Shown here: positions 11,847 through 24,906 of the stretch, in pieces
Position numbering within the stretch: position 1 is the stretch's first letter
Layout: every line of letters starts with the position of its first letter
DNA from: Cocos nucifera
Taxonomy: Eukaryota > Streptophyta > Magnoliopsida > Arecales > Arecaceae
Assembly (NCBI GenBank): GCA_006176705.1
Contig: QRFJ01003085.1
Location: forward strand, 359,559 to 423,558
DNA length: 64,000 bases
Reading direction: 5' to 3'
The notes under the pieces: model-generated
The model's input: only the letters and a program-made list of their open reading frames with translations
What the model was told of the DNA's origin: nothing
The model's database searches: none
Translations under genes and position numbers: made by a program

Positions 11847-12600
11847 ATAAAAATGAAGGATGCCTTATCTAGGTTTTTTATAGAAAATTTCTTAAATAAC
11901 CATACTTTGACCTATGTCAGCATGAAAATGTCATTCCTGATCAGGAGGATGTCATCCACGTACAGTACAAGAAAGATAATAACAGTCCCACTAACCTTCT
12001 TGAACACACTTGATTTCTCTTCATTCTTGATTAAATTAAACGATTTGATTACATCAAGCATTCCAACTCTGTGATGCTTGCTTAAGTCCATAGATGGATT
12101 TTTGTAGCTTGCAGATCTTTGTGATCATCATCATTGGATGTGAAAATAAATGGCTGTTCCATAAATATCTTTCTTAAGATATCCATTTATGAACTCTGTT
12201 ATCACATCCATCTGCCATATTTCATAGTTGAAATATACTGCAATGGCAAACAATGTGTGGATGGATGGCCACTGACGAGAAGGTATCTTGATATCCTTTC
12301 TCCACTAGCCTAGTCTTGAATATCTCCACATTCTCATCTGCACTTATCTTTTCTCTTGAAGATCCATTTACACCCAATAGGTACTGTACCTTTAGGTGGA
12401 TCTACCAAGATTCAGATTTGTTTCAAGCACATTAAGTCAATCTTTGACTTCATTGCCTCTAACCAATTCTTGAAATCGATATCTGATATTGCCTCATCAT
12501 AGGTACTGTGATCATCCCCATGAATCCCATTTTCTACGAGGAACATTTCCTCTGCATCTTTTGAAATAGTACCTAAGTACCTTTAGGAGGACGGAAAATT
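11847..12600 (-). pseudogene. Reverse transcriptase remnant of element F
   Basis: The minus strand holds the copia RT with the catalytic YVDD codons intact (plus-strand 11951-11962, GTCATCCACGTA). Upstream are the blocks that also occur in G2 near 62280-62700 (the DPPEGIVPIG-like and GYLEEDIYMEQ-like segments). Several frameshifts and stops leave no open stretch over 60 codons. Confidence 0.72.
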
Positions 12601-13625
12601 CTATTTGACCTACGAGGTGGAGAAGGTAGTGAGTTGTGGATTGGCTCAGACTAACTAGGTCCTCAGGTTTCTTGGCTCTTTGCTCTTTGAAGACTTTTTC
12701 CTCGAGCCTAATCTATCTTTCGATGCCACCATCATGAACAAACTATTTTTCAATAAAAATAGCATGTCGACTCACAATCACATTATGATCTTTGAGAAGA
12801 TAAAAGTAAGAGCCTAATAACTCTTTAGGAAATCCAATAAATTGAGTTCTAGGGGACCTAGACTCTAACTTGTCCATCGTCGGACAACCCCAATTCTGAG
12901 ATAAATCAGACTTGGCTTCTTACTATGCCATATCTCATATGTAGTGGCAGAAATAATTTTAGATGGAATTCTATTTAGTTATTAGATAGCTGTCATTAAA
13001 CTATGTCCCTAAAGAAACTCAGGAAGGTCTGTGAAGCTCACCATGGATCGGACTATATCCAATAGGGTTTAATTCCTCCATTCTAAAATTCCATTAAGTT
13101 AAGGAGTTCCAGGTGGAGTCCATTATGAGACTGCGATTTTTCTTAGAATAGTCTAGCAATTCCTGACTAAGGTATCACTTTCTCGATCTGATTAAACAAC
13201 CTCAATGAGCTTTTCGATTTAATTTTCTATTTCATGTCTGAACTTCTCAAACTTTTCAAAGACTTTAGACTTATATTGCATCAAATACACATACCCATAC
13301 CGAGATAAATTATCGGTAAAGATAATAAAGTAGACATAATTGCCTCTGACCGGTACATCGAATGGGCCGCACAGATCTATATGTATTAGGACAAGTAGGT
13401 CTGTGGCCCTTTTTTCATGTCCTACAAAAAAAAGCTTGGTCATTTTGCCTTGAAGGCATGATTCACAAATCGAATATAACTTGAAAGTCAATGGATCCAT
13501 TAGTCCAGATTTCTCCAATTTGTTAATCCTGTCTTCAGCTATATGACCTAGCTTTAAGGTGCCATAGATACCTGATCTTATGGCATTCACATTTTGCTCG
13601 ATAGACTCAATGACGAGCATTCCTT
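12600..13625 (-). pseudogene. Integrase of element F with protease deletion junction
   Basis: The minus-strand frame 13620-13219 reads MLVIESIEQNVNA, then LGHIAEDRINKLE and CESCLQGK (integrase zinc-binding residues), then HIDLCGPFDVP (first catalytic Asp) and FTDNLSRYGYVYLM. In G2 the segments MLVIES and IEQNVN are separated by about 130 residues that hold the aspartic protease site. Here they are directly joined and in frame, exactly as in element D. The integrase C-terminal part (13200-12600) is degraded. Confidence 0.82.
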
Positions 13626-13750
13626 CAGAAGATCCTTCTTCCTGCTATATGACCTAGCTTTAAGGTGACATAGATACCTGATCTTATGGCATTCACATTT
13701 TGCTTGATAGACTCAATGACGAGCATTCCTTCAGAATATCCTTCTTCTTG
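13539..13750. repeat. 106-bp tandem duplication in element F
   Basis: Two adjacent 106-bp units (13539-13644 and 13645-13750), beginning CTATATGACCTAGCTTTAAG, differ at only a few positions. The unit spans the MLVIES/IEQNVN junction and the start of integrase. 106 is not a multiple of three, so the duplication shifts the frame. Its low divergence compared with the LTR pair suggests it arose after insertion. Confidence 0.88.
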
Positions 13751-14540
13751 CTTATTCTTCTAGCTGGCCAAGTATCCAAGGCAGTTTCGCTTTCAATGAC
13801 CATCGAAGTTGCAATGGAGATACTTTTCCTTCTTCATAGCCTTTTTTTTTGGCTTGCCCTTCTTTTTCCTTCTATTTTTTGCTTCTTCATAGACTTCTTC
13901 TTCATTCTAAAATACTTTCTCTTAGAAGAAGTCTGCTCCACAGCTAGAACTGAGCCCGTTGAACTCTTCAAAATTTTGCTCAACAGTAACCAGTATATTC
14001 ATTAACTCGACCAAGGTGCATTAGAGCTAATTCATATATAAGTTTATGATAAACTCCCATACAAATCATTCAAGGATTGTACAAATCCTTGTCCATCAAG
14101 ACATCGAGCTTCTCAAGCTCTTCTAGGTCCTTAATCATCGTCAAGCAATGATCTTGGATCGACTGTCCATCACGTTTTTGCATCTTAAATAGTCTCCTAG
14201 AGACTTGATAATGTGTTGCACGACTCTGATCATCAAATAACTCTTGTAGGTGATCCAACATTTGTCGAGTAGTCTTAATGTCTTCATGTTGGTACTACAA
14301 CTCATCTGACATTGAGCCCAACATGTAGCACCAAGCTTTGTTATCATCGTCCAACTATATTTTATGCGATGCTCTCTGATCCATTGTCAAACATGCTGGT
14401 AAAGTAAGCTTGGTCCTAGTCTAATACATAGGTCAGAACCCAAAATAATTTTGGAGTGTCTTAGCCAATCCTTGTAATTTGGGTCTGATCAACTTGTAGG
14501 TATCTAGGATTCGGACTTGGAGGTTTGATATAGATATTTT
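13751..14540 (-). pseudogene. gag remnant of element F
   Basis: The minus-strand stretch 14261-14070 reads LQELFDDQSRATHYQVSRRL, then QKRDGQSIQDHCLTMIKDLEELEKL, matching gag in elements D and G2. The zinc-knuckle region lies near 13800. The probable start region is near 14540, where the family's CTCTACAGGAAAAT context is kept but the ATG is changed. Stops and frameshifts are frequent. Confidence 0.72.
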
Positions 14541-16388
14541 CCTGTAGAGAGTCAAAGTTTCTAGTTAAACTTGTAATTTGACTCAATCAATTTATTTAAA
14601 AATTTTATTTTTAAACAAATTAGGCTCTTACTATTTTCTCAAATTTCTACACTTCCTAGGTAGAGATGCAAAAATCTCTATAATTATTGATTTGTAGTAG
14701 ATGGTGCAGTCCTACCAACTGGCTCCCCACTTTACCTAACAGTTATTGGTGATGGGTCAATCAATGAGTGGACAACTCTTGCCCAATGTTTCTCTAAACA
14801 TGGTGCATCCAAACCTGATCTCTAATTTATGAAGCTCACCATGTCCAAAATATTGCTCCACTCCTTAGTAAGTCAAACCCACCATTTGCATGAATTAGAT
14901 TTTTGATTCGATCCCTTATCATATCCAAAATATTAAGCTCAACCCATTCTCCAATCTATAGCATCTAATGTCTAATAGATATGATTGCGTCTTTCCGATG
15001 CAACTGAACCATCATATCCAGCTGAGAATAATCAACCCCAGAAAGGGCCCGCACATCTACAATGATGGAAGACCTATGACTTAATATTTTTTTAGGAAGA
15101 TTTGATTTGGTCTCTTATACTTAATTAGTCATAACATTTATGACTAACCTAGTGGCATGGGTTAGCTTGAATTGTTAGCTACCTTAAACCAGAACTGGAT
15201 CGACTCAATCGGCCATGTAAGTGAGATCAATGGAAGGAATATGCCATTAATTCATCATGAATGCATTCAGGTCGAGTAGCTTCCAATTAAAGATCACCGA
15301 TTATATCTTCCATACTTACCTTAGACACCGACTTGTCTGACTAGAACTGATTGGGTTAGCCTACAATCCTGGGTCGAACCATGGAGCTAAATTAGATTTT
15401 AACTTGATCGACCATATGAGACTGTGAGTCGATCTTGACCAAGACTTAATCCTATTGGGCTGGTCAAATCTAAGCACTCTTGATCCCATCTAACCAACTC
15501 TTGATTCGGTTTGATCAATTGCTAGATCTAATTGAGATACCCAAATCCGAACCCATATTTTATGAAGGTATCTTAGATCTAAAAATTTATAATTTTTAGA
15601 TCTAATTAATTTCATAAACTTAATTCTTAATTAAGTCAAAGGGTTCAATGACAAAACATATATAAAAAATTCTAAGGTTTCAGGATCTAGAATTTTATAG
15701 ACAAATAAATTTTTGATTTTTAATTAACGGCAAATGCACAGCATCCCTACATGCCATAAGTGCATCCCATCGAATGGAAAGAGAGAATCTTTAAATTCTT
15801 CTTACTCTTATGATCACCCCATCGAATGGAAAGAGAGGATCTTTAAATTCTTCTTAAAGATCTATGGAACTAGTCTAGACATGCATTGCATATGTCATAC
15901 ATATAAAATTTTTAAATATATCTCATACTTTCAGATCTAATTATATCACATATAATATCTAAAATTAAACTATTCTAATTATATAATCTTTAAAAAATTA
16001 AATGAATATTTCATAAAATTTTTGATCTAGACTATGAGATTAAACTAAAGATCTAGTTTAGACATATGCTGCCTATATAACATATATCATAATTTTAAAT
16101 TAGATCTTATATTTCAGATCTGATTACATTTAATATAACATCTAAAACTTAAATGATCAAATCATAAAAAATAAATTAGATCTAATCTAAAATAAATTTG
16201 AAAACTACATGATATGGAATAACAGATCTAGACTAGAACATGCATTGTTTATATCAAACATATATATTTAAAACATGCAATTTTTGATTTCAGAGCTGAT
16301 TACAACCTATGTAACATCTGAAAATCAAATAATCAGATCATAAGAAATAATTTTAGATCAATCTAAAGATAGATCTGGAAGCAGCAAT
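14541..16388 (-). other. Long untranslated leader of element F
   Basis: About 1.85 kb separates gag from the primer site, as in D and G2. It is AT-rich with degenerate internal repeats (GATTACATNNNATAT-type blocks near 15940, 16130 and 16310). It also holds a decayed version of the leader stem structure: CATAAGTG at 15755-15762 against CTCTTATG at 15805-15812 (one mismatch). No gene is seen. Confidence 0.6.
15765..15870. repeat. 53-bp tandem duplication in the leader of element F
   Basis: CCCATCGAATGGAAAGAGAG begins at 15765 and again at 15818; both copies run through ATCTTTAAATTCTTCTTA. The duplication disturbs the inner arm of the conserved leader stem. Confidence 0.8.
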
Positions 16389-16405
16389 CTGGCTTTGATA
16401 CTAGT
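16389..16405 (-). other. Primer binding site of element F
   Basis: On the minus strand this reads AACTAGTATCAAAGCCA, a lightly decayed form of the Met-tRNA site TGGTATCAGAGCCA, two bases after the LTR end. It starts minus-strand cDNA synthesis. Confidence 0.8.
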
Positions 16406-19037
16406 TGAAGGAAATAATGGGTTTTCCTATCGCAGGATGTATCTGATCGGATCAAATTTATAGTAGAATAATTTAAATTTTTTTTATAATCTGATCAAAT
16501 CTAAGAGTTCTTAAATTTAATTAGATGAATCTAAAATTTATAAATAAAATTAAAATAAAAAAATGATATCTAATATCACCTGATCAGGTAAACCATTTAT
16601 CCGTTGTGATGATCTGATGACTGATCCGAGGTTTTGATTGAGTTGCACATGCACTCGGTCTCTACCGATATCTACTTGAGTTAGATCTAGAAGTCTCCTC
16701 CTTCTGAATTTAATCTTCAAAGATCAGATCTGGTATCTTCCTGTAGAGCCTTCAAATCAAACTTTGAGGGTTGTGCGTTCATCTCACGAACACCATCGTC
16801 TCTCGCTGATCTTCTCACCAATGAAACTTGATCTTTGCTCGTAGATTTTGTCAAACTCTTGGACATAGAGAAGAGGGAGAGGATTAGATGAGAGAGGCAT
16901 AGAGATAAATATTTTGACAGGATTTTGCCATAGATCATTTTTCTTGCACAAACAATTTGCATAGGATCTTATTTATAGACCTAGTATAGAGTCCCTTCGC
17001 ATATAACTTTGAACAGGTCAAAGTTTAACATGCAGAAGGACTCTTCATTGATCTCCATGCCCCACACCATATTTTTTCTATATTTTGTCACATAAAACTC
17101 AGAAATATGGCATGGAATAAAGGATAAGGTGAGTAGATGGCGCAAACTCTTTTCTCCCTAGACATTTGAATCAAATTCAAATGCTTTGACCAATCAAAAC
17201 TGATTTGAATAGGCACCTTATCTTATCCATATGGGGTGCACATCCAAGAGGGGATGTGGCCCTCTCTCCCTCATGAAAATCCTAAGGGGGCACATGCCCT
17301 AAGAGAATTCCTTGGAGGCGTGCACCAATCCATTAATTCCTACATGATCAGGTCAGCATTTGACCCTTGTCCTATTCCCATCTTATGGGATTTAGGACAA
17401 AACCTTTTCAAGTCCCATCCAATGGATTCATGTCAAGTCCTAATCAAGTTAGAACAAGCCTTGATCAGACTAAGACTCAATCCAGTCAGATCAAGAAATA
17501 TCCATCTAGAATTTTTAAGAGAGGCTTATCCAAATTTCATCTTATGATTTTAGGACAAGCCCTAATCTAGCAAAGACAACCCTTATCTTGTTCCCATCTT
17601 ATGGAATTTAGAACAAGCCTTGATCAGGTCAGGATAAGATCTAGTCAGATTAAGATAAATTTCTATAGAGTTTTCGGATGAGTCTTGTCCAAATAGTTCT
17701 AGAAATTAGCAGGTCTTATCCTATTTCCATCCGATGGATTAGGACAAGCCTAGATCATGTTAGGACAAGACTTTTCTAACATGGATAAGTTTCAGTCAAA
17801 CTAGGACAGAGCCATACAAGACTCTCGAATGAGCCAAATCTAATTTGACTTAATCGAGATGAATCAGAAAGATAATAGAAGATGAATATTAGGCTTAATC
17901 ATGTGCTAGCACGATTTTCTTGAACCTAATTGGATCTAATCCAAATCAATTATACTGGATTAGCTCAATTGATGACATCCAGACCTAAACCTTTGTTTGT
18001 ATGATCCAATTAGGTTCAGTTCTATATAGTAATGGAACATGTCATGATCTCCATCATCGACATCATCGAAACACCTTTCGATGGACTAGAACTTTTCTGA
18101 TTCACCCAATTAGAATATCGATCATCAAGATAATTCTAATTGATCCCAAAATCCACTAGTGACACCTTATAATATTTGATGGCAATCTATCAGAATTGAA
18201 TAGCAAACCTGTCAGTACAGCTATCTGTGTGATTGGGTTCTTTTATCATGAGCTCCGATGGGATTTAGGTTAAGATGAACTCGTCAAACCCAACACCCGT
18301 CATATGAATGAATCATTTGATTCGAGTTCGATATGAAAAATCGATAGAAATGCCTTTCTATTATTTCACACTACCATGGCTATAGATTTTAAGACTCGAT
18401 CTCATGATCATCATTGGACCACTCCTCCTCTATTGAGGTTGATAGATCCCTTCTTAGTGCGATCCAATTTCTACAATGAACATGCTATAGCCAACATACA
18501 CCTCAAGATTCTAAATGGTTAGGAGATCGAGTTATGGTGCAATCAAACTATAACATCCTCAAGGTGAACTATCGATGCACCTCAGATCAAAGAACCAGAC
18601 ACATGCTGCAGCATCGAGCTAGTCATCGACGAGAAGGTAGACTCTCTTATGATTGCTTGAGGTGGTCATGCTTAGTGCCCTTGTTCTCAATAAGTACCTC
18701 TACTCTCACTCTGATGTCTCCATACCATAGACTCAAGACTCATCTATCCTAAGAAAGCGATCATATACCGATCTTTCAGATCGTTCATCATCCTTATGAT
18801 GATCCTACGATCGAAAACACTTTATGAGTTAATTATGATAACTCATACCTTAAATTCTCAATACTTGAGAATGTGTTATCAAGCCTATTAACTCAATAGA
18901 TGCATCACAAACACTTTAATACATAATATGATAGAATAAATAATTTTTTAATTAATTTTAAATCAAAATTATGAAAATGCTCTTAGAAAGTATTTAACAA
19001 GTATCGACCAATCTGACTTCTGGGCACACATCTAACA
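16406..19037 (-). repeat. 5' LTR of element F
   Basis: 2632 bp, TG...CA on the minus strand, matching 8829-11466 end to end. It carries the driving promoter of the element. ORF-like stretches at 16717-16962, 17236-17547 and 18534-18752 mirror those of the other LTR and are not genes. Confidence 0.88.
16970..16977 (-). promoter_or_regulatory. TATA box in the 5' LTR of element F
   Basis: TATAAATA on the minus strand, at the same position as 9394-9401 in the partner LTR. In this LTR it would drive the genomic transcript. Confidence 0.62.
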
Positions 19038-20114
19038 AAATCTAATTAAAAGCTTCATGACAAGAATAAAAATCCTAAGTGCTTAGAGCATCCATCATAT
19101 TAGTTTTATTTTTTATTTTTATTTTTTTTGGTGATCGCTGGAGACAAGGTAAGCATCTCAAGTTCAATTTAGTTTCATACATTTAATTTAGTTGTATAGA
19201 ATTCCTTGTCTGAAAGTGATTATATATATTCATCTTAAATCAAATTATGAGCATAACCCGTTAAACAAGATAAGATGAGGATTTAATCACCCTTCCTTAG
19301 CCCATAAATAACCAACCAGCATCTTGCATTGATCTAAGCTTTTAATTTTAAAATCAATTAGATATCGATCCTAGGAACTCGAGCTCATTAGGACAAGAAA
19401 TCCTAGGAATTGAACCGAATTAGGGTTAGTCAATTTAACTGATGTCTAAGAAAAATGATTTAGGAATGACTAGATCTGAAGGAAGGTGGTTTATAATTGG
19501 TTCCGTTAGCTTACCTGATCAAGCATAATTAGTGTCTAAGGCAAGCAACGTGGGGACTCCCACCGACCTTATACTTATTTGGTCAGTTGAGTAGCTGATC
19601 TTACACTTGGAGCGCTTGAAGGTAACCTTGGTAGTTAGAAGCTGTCTAGATCTAGGACAATCCTTAGTCAAGATTGTTTGCCTAACTTAATTGCTAACTA
19701 AAACATTAAAACTAATTAACCCTAATTCCTCTCTATCTTCTTAGCTCTAGGACTTCTTAGGACCTCTTTTTTAGAACTCTTCTCTCTTTCTTCTCTTTTT
19801 CTCCTCCAAAAAAATAAAATAAAATAAGAATTAAATTAAATTAAATTAAATTAAACTAAATTAAATTAAACTAAAAATAATAAAAAATAATAAAAAATAT
19901 TAAAATAATTAAAAATAATAAAATTATAAAAAATAAAAAATATTTTAAAAAAATCTTAAAAAAATCTGAACCATATGTTAGGATTGCACTAGTACATGCA
20001 TGATAGGAGATTACTTTATCTGACCTAATTGAATCCAATCATAAAATTGAATAACTGAACCATATTAAATTCAATAATTAAATGATAGAAAATTTTAGAG
20101 AACCACCTAGGCAG
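19038..20114 (+). other. Leader of element B, right part
   Basis: Untranslated sequence between the F insertion and gag. It shares blocks with the leader of element C (for example GGCAAGCAACG then GGGGACT at 19550 and 30084), showing that B and C are related. It ends in A/T-rich simple sequence (19800-19960). No gene is seen. Confidence 0.6.
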
Positions 20115-22042
20115 ATGAAGAAATATTTTATTTCTTCTGCTTATAACCCATCGACTTGTATTTAATTATCTAAAATTCATGCAACCCACTATGAAATCAA
20201 GTCGACCATAATCCAAATACTTCCATCTTTCTATGGCAACACCGATAAAGATCCTTACAAGCATTTGGATGAATTTCTAGAAATCTGCTCTATAGTGAAA
20301 ATCTAAAATTTAACTGATGATGCCCTTAGATTAATCTTATTCCTCTTTTTATTAAAAGACAAAGTCAAGTACTAGCTTAGCATAATAGGAAGATCAATCC
20401 AAACTTGGGCTGAATTGCAACATAAATTTCTTAAGAAATTTTATCCCATAGTCTGAACCAACACTATGAGGCGAGCAATCACTGGATTTGCTTAGCTTCC
20501 AGAGGAACAAATTTATGAGTTATGAAAAAGACTTAAGAAACTTATTAGAAAATGCCCACACCATGGTCTATCTAAGTGGCAAATAGTTCAAGCTTTCTAT
20601 GAGAGTTTAGGAGATCAATTTAGATAACTGGTAGATGCATCCTATGGATGTGTATTTATAAATAAAAGTGAAGATGAAGCCTATGCCTTATTTGAAATCC
20701 TGAGTGAAAACTCAATTAACCATGTTTCATTATCTTTCTACCAAAACTGGGTAGAGATCCATGAATTTAAAGATCCAGAATCTAGTTCTAAAACTGACCT
20801 AAATTTGATAAATAAAGTGAACATTTTTGCTCAAAAATTAGATCAACTCCTAACACTAGGGCAACAATCTCTTGCATAATTCACATGATCCTTTAATTAT
20901 CAGAAGATTTGTTCTATCTGTGCTAGCCCAATCCATCATGTAAGTGAATGCTCCATGGCTACACAGTTTTCATCTTTTATCTAAGAACAAGTTCAAGTTG
21001 CACAAGACTACTCCAAGGAGGTTAATGATCCTTTTTCAAATATATATAACCTAGATTGGAGGAACCACTCTAATTTTTCTTGGATATCCCAATAGACTCA
21101 AGCTTAGGCCCAATATCAAAATTATATCTATAATAGAGGTCAGCTTAGTCAGTCCACTTGCCATTGTATTATAATCAGCCATTATATCCACCTTCTCAAC
21201 AGACAAATCTAGTTGATGATAAATTTAACCAACTTCAATAATTAATTCTAACTCAACAATATTCTATTACGAGGCTAGAAGCACAAATAGAATAATTAGC
21301 TGAGTCTAACATGAGGAGAGAATTAGGTTAATTATCGAGCCAACTGATTCTTATAAATAACCCATCTATTATCTACCAATCACCTGGATCTAATTATCAA
21401 TCCAATGTCCCATCCAAGAATCCCCAATTTGAGAATACTAAAATAATTTTTGAACTTAAAAGATATAGAATTCTTATGGACCCATATCAAGACCAGATGA
21501 GAGAGGCTAGTACTGATACTAGCCAAAATAAAAATTTAGAAGAACAAGTTAGTACTGAAACTAACTATATAGAAGAACCTGAGCCCGAAACTGGTACTAA
21601 TACTGGTTCCAATTTAAATGAGATTGACAAAGAAAAGAAGAGAATAGATAATTTATCCAAGATCTATAAACCTAAAGTTTTATTTCCTTCAGTCCTAGAA
21701 GTCGGTTCTTCTTATAAAAATCAAGAGGCATGTAATGAAGAGTCAATAAAATAGTTTAATCAAGATCATATTAATTTATCTTCATAATTAAACCCATCTT
21801 TAGTCATCCTTCTAGTATCCATTGCATCAAACTCAACTTCTAATACAAAAATTTAATTTATGAGCATTCTAGAAGAACAAATAGAAAAAGTTTTTAATAA
21901 ACAAGGGTCTGAAGTTAAGATCACAAACTATGTTCACAAAATTAATAATGAATATATTAATAAAGAGATAAGAAACTATTTTTTAGAGATTGGCAATCCA
22001 AAATCATTGAAATTTGTCAATCCAGTATTTGATATAGGATAA
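20115..22042 (+). pseudogene. Athila-like gag of element B
   Basis: From an ATG at 20115 the frame reads an Athila-type gag: ILPSFYGNTDKDPYKHLDEF, then EICSIVKI and TWAELQHKFLKKFYP. Near 20915 is a CCHC knuckle, CSICASPIHHVSEC (Cx2Cx4Hx4C). A frameshift near 21160 moves to the frame of two open pieces, 21476-21754 (acidic, Gln/Glu/Thr-rich) and 21860-22042 (ending NPKSLKFVNPVFDIG). Many in-frame TAA/TAG codons stand where element C has Gln or Trp. Gag would form particles; RT and integrase would have to come from another element. Confidence 0.75.
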
Positions 22043-23268
22043 TTAAGCTACCATATATTTGGCTAAAGATGGTAAACTTAGCGCTTGTTGGGAGGCAACC
22101 AAATATTTAATTTTATTTCATCTAATTTATTTTTTTAGTTTATTTTTTTAAGATATTTTGAATAAGTTGAAGGAAGAGTCAAATTTTTAAAAGCATATAC
22201 TAGACCACAAACATATCGAGTCAGGTGCATTCCTTTCTATTCTTTATTGCACCATTTATTTTTTCTTCTTTATTGAGGATAATGTTGATTAAGTTGGAAG
22301 AAGAATAATAAATATTTAAAAATTTTAAAATTTTTGAAGAAGTTAGTATTTAGCATTTAGACACTCGATGATGCTTAAGAATTGAGTTGAACTAAGCATT
22401 TTTAAAAGAAAATTAATGCACAGATCAAAAAATTTATAAGATATTGAGGAATTAAGTATTAAAAAAATTCAATAAAGTGTTAAATCTAGAATATAAAAAA
22501 AAATTTTGAGCATTTTTTATTTTTTCTATCAGCATCAAAGAAAAGTCTATTTTTTATGGACTTGTGTAGGATAACTATACATTTCTTCATAAAAATTATT
22601 TTTAAAATAAAATAATTTTTAAGTATTTCTTATTGAGTAATCGAACCTCTTTTACTGAGCAAGCATTGAGTTTTACGTTAAAAGGTGGGAAGGATAAGGA
22701 AGCTCGTTGTAAAGCTAGTCTTAACTTGTAGCCTATTTGATTCGAGCTAGTAAGCCCGAGGGGTATTTTATACCTAGTGTCCTAAAATCAACTGATTTGA
22801 AAGTCATTGGCCCAAGACTCGCTATATGGATCAAATAAAAAGCTTAAGAAATTAAGACATTCAATAGTGGTACAATATTAAAAAAAAATACACACATACA
22901 TTATTTTTCCATCGAGTAATCGGATCTCGTTGTCTAAGCAAGTAATGATATTCTCATCAAAAAGTGGGCAATGTAAATAAAAAATATCAATAAATGAAGG
23001 GTAAAAATAATAATACACTTGTCCATATGAAAGTTTTGATGATTCAGAGATAAAGATAGAAATAATTTAGAAAAATTTAATGTTCTTCACTTAATTTTCA
23101 TATTGGTAAATATTAATACCCTAATGATATACCTCACTTAAGCTCTACTGAATATCAATGGTTATTTTAAAAATTACTTGATAAAATTTAAAAATTTAAA
23201 GATTAAAAGATATTTAAAACTAAATTTTTTCTTTACTTGAGGATGAGCAAAGCTTAAGTTGGAAGGTA
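22043..23268 (+). other. 3' non-coding region and polypurine tract of element B
   Basis: Directly after gag comes GCGCTTGTTGGGAGGCAACC (near 22081), typical of the region after the last ORF in Athila-like elements, so pol is absent rather than displaced. Two diverged direct repeats (about 22632-22700 and 22910-22975; GAGTAATCG ... GAGCAAG) lie further on. The polypurine tract AAGTTGGAAGG (23256-23266), preceded by GAGGATGAGCAAAG, abuts the 3' LTR. Confidence 0.7.
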
Positions 23269-24906
23269 TGATAAGTACCATAAATTCATCATTAAAAATA
23301 TTAATTAATTAATTAATTAATTTTTATTTTTAAGAATTAAATATTTTTATTTATTATTTTTAGAAAATATTTTTATTAATATAAAAAGCTCATTTTTTTT
23401 GTTACAATGAAATAAATTTGGAGCAAATCGGAGTTAAAATGGATCGGATATGAATTTTTAAAGAAAAAAATAAAAAAATAAAAAAAAATGGCTCAATCGG
23501 CTCCGTGGCTCAGCCGATGCGCATTCTGCATCCGGTGCATCCAAACGTGCTTAGCCAAGCCAACCCAACCATCCAAGCTGGCGCACCGCAAGCCAGCCCA
23601 TGCATTCAAAGCCGATTCAAAATCACTGACATCAGGCTAACATCAATTTCATCGCATCTCACAGTAGACCCTTAAGTGAGGACATTCTAATAATTTTATG
23701 GGCCAGTCGCATGTTGATTCATTGCAGTTTGCGACACACCCAGTCCATCACATTCCACCTGCATAGTGACGTGCGATCAAACGATCCAAGTGGTTTGCGG
23801 TCTAGATCCGACGGCCATGGCTTTTTCCTATTTTGATTCAGTTTCCAACTCATTTGCGCGATCCGACGGCTCCAGATGCTCCAGGCAATGATCTAATGGC
23901 CAAATTTTTTCCAAAACTAGATCCAGTGGCTATCATCTTTTTCCAATTTGATTCGGTTCCTAGTTCCTTATTTCACCTGATCAGATGGCCGCACACATTC
24001 CAAGTGATGATCTGATGGTGGAGAAAGCTCCTGATGGTGATTAAAATACCAGGCATCCATCCAATAGTCAAAAATCATCCATCAAGCATGATCCAATGGT
24101 CCACATTAAATCCAACTTGATTTGGGCTATTATATATCAATTTTTGATATTTTTTGGATCATTTGATCAAAATTTGATGGCCGAAATTTAGGAAACTTAA
24201 CAAAATTCATTCAGAAGCTATTTTAATCTATTTTTTTATGGAATTTCTTTATATTTTGCCAATCAAAACTCTTCTTAGTCCCACATTACCTAGAAACAAA
24301 GCATCCAGCCCTCCTAACTCTATTTAAAGGATTCCAGGCCAACAAAACAAATCATCTTCGGTCAAGAAAAAGATACGATCCAGGATGGGAGCCATGCTTG
24401 GGTTAGAGGCTGCTTCAAGGCAACGGTGCTGCGAACAAGAGCTGTCTTCGATGCCATCTTCATGCCAACGTCGATTCAAGATCGAGATCAGCTTCTAGAT
24501 TTTTTTTTTCTTTTTTTAAAATTTTATGTATTTAAATTCTAAAATTTTAATTAATATAAATTTTATTTTTATGCACTTTAAATTCATGCTTATTTTTTTA
24601 ATTATAATTTAATTTTTGCACTTTAATTTTATTTTTTTATTTTATTATAAGTAGATGCTAAAATCTAATTAGTAAATTTTAGTACCAAATTTAATTTTTC
24701 ATGCCATTTAATTTTTGCTTTTTATTTATAATTTTATTTTCTGACTTCAATTCTATTTTAATTTTTTTTATAAAAATCAAAGATTTCAAAATCAAAACAT
24801 TATCTTTTCTTTGGATTCGATCCGACTCACTACTTACTATATATTTTTAATTGATTTAAGAAGTTAGAATTAAACTGATAAATATGATGTCCCAATGACA
24901 ACATCA
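23269..24906 (+). repeat. 3' LTR of element B, main part
   Basis: It begins TGATAAGTACCATAAATTC and matches 6905-8543. It is interrupted 11 bp before its end by the solo LTR; the remainder is 27403-27413. With the CATCA duplication counted once, total length is 1649 bp. Confidence 0.88.

Larger units (their letters stand above)
8829..19037 (-). mobile_element. Element F: complete minus-strand Ty1/copia element
   Basis: 10,209 bp with LTRs of 2638 bp (8829-11466) and 2632 bp (16406-19037), both TG...CA when read on the minus strand. The flanks AAACC (8824-8828) and AAATC (19038-19042) are a 5-bp target duplication with one mismatch. Minus-strand order is primer site, long leader, gag, integrase, RT, RNase H: the copia order. 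The protease domain is deleted in frame (see 12600-13625). All frames are broken. It is inserted in the leader of element B. Confidence 0.9.
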
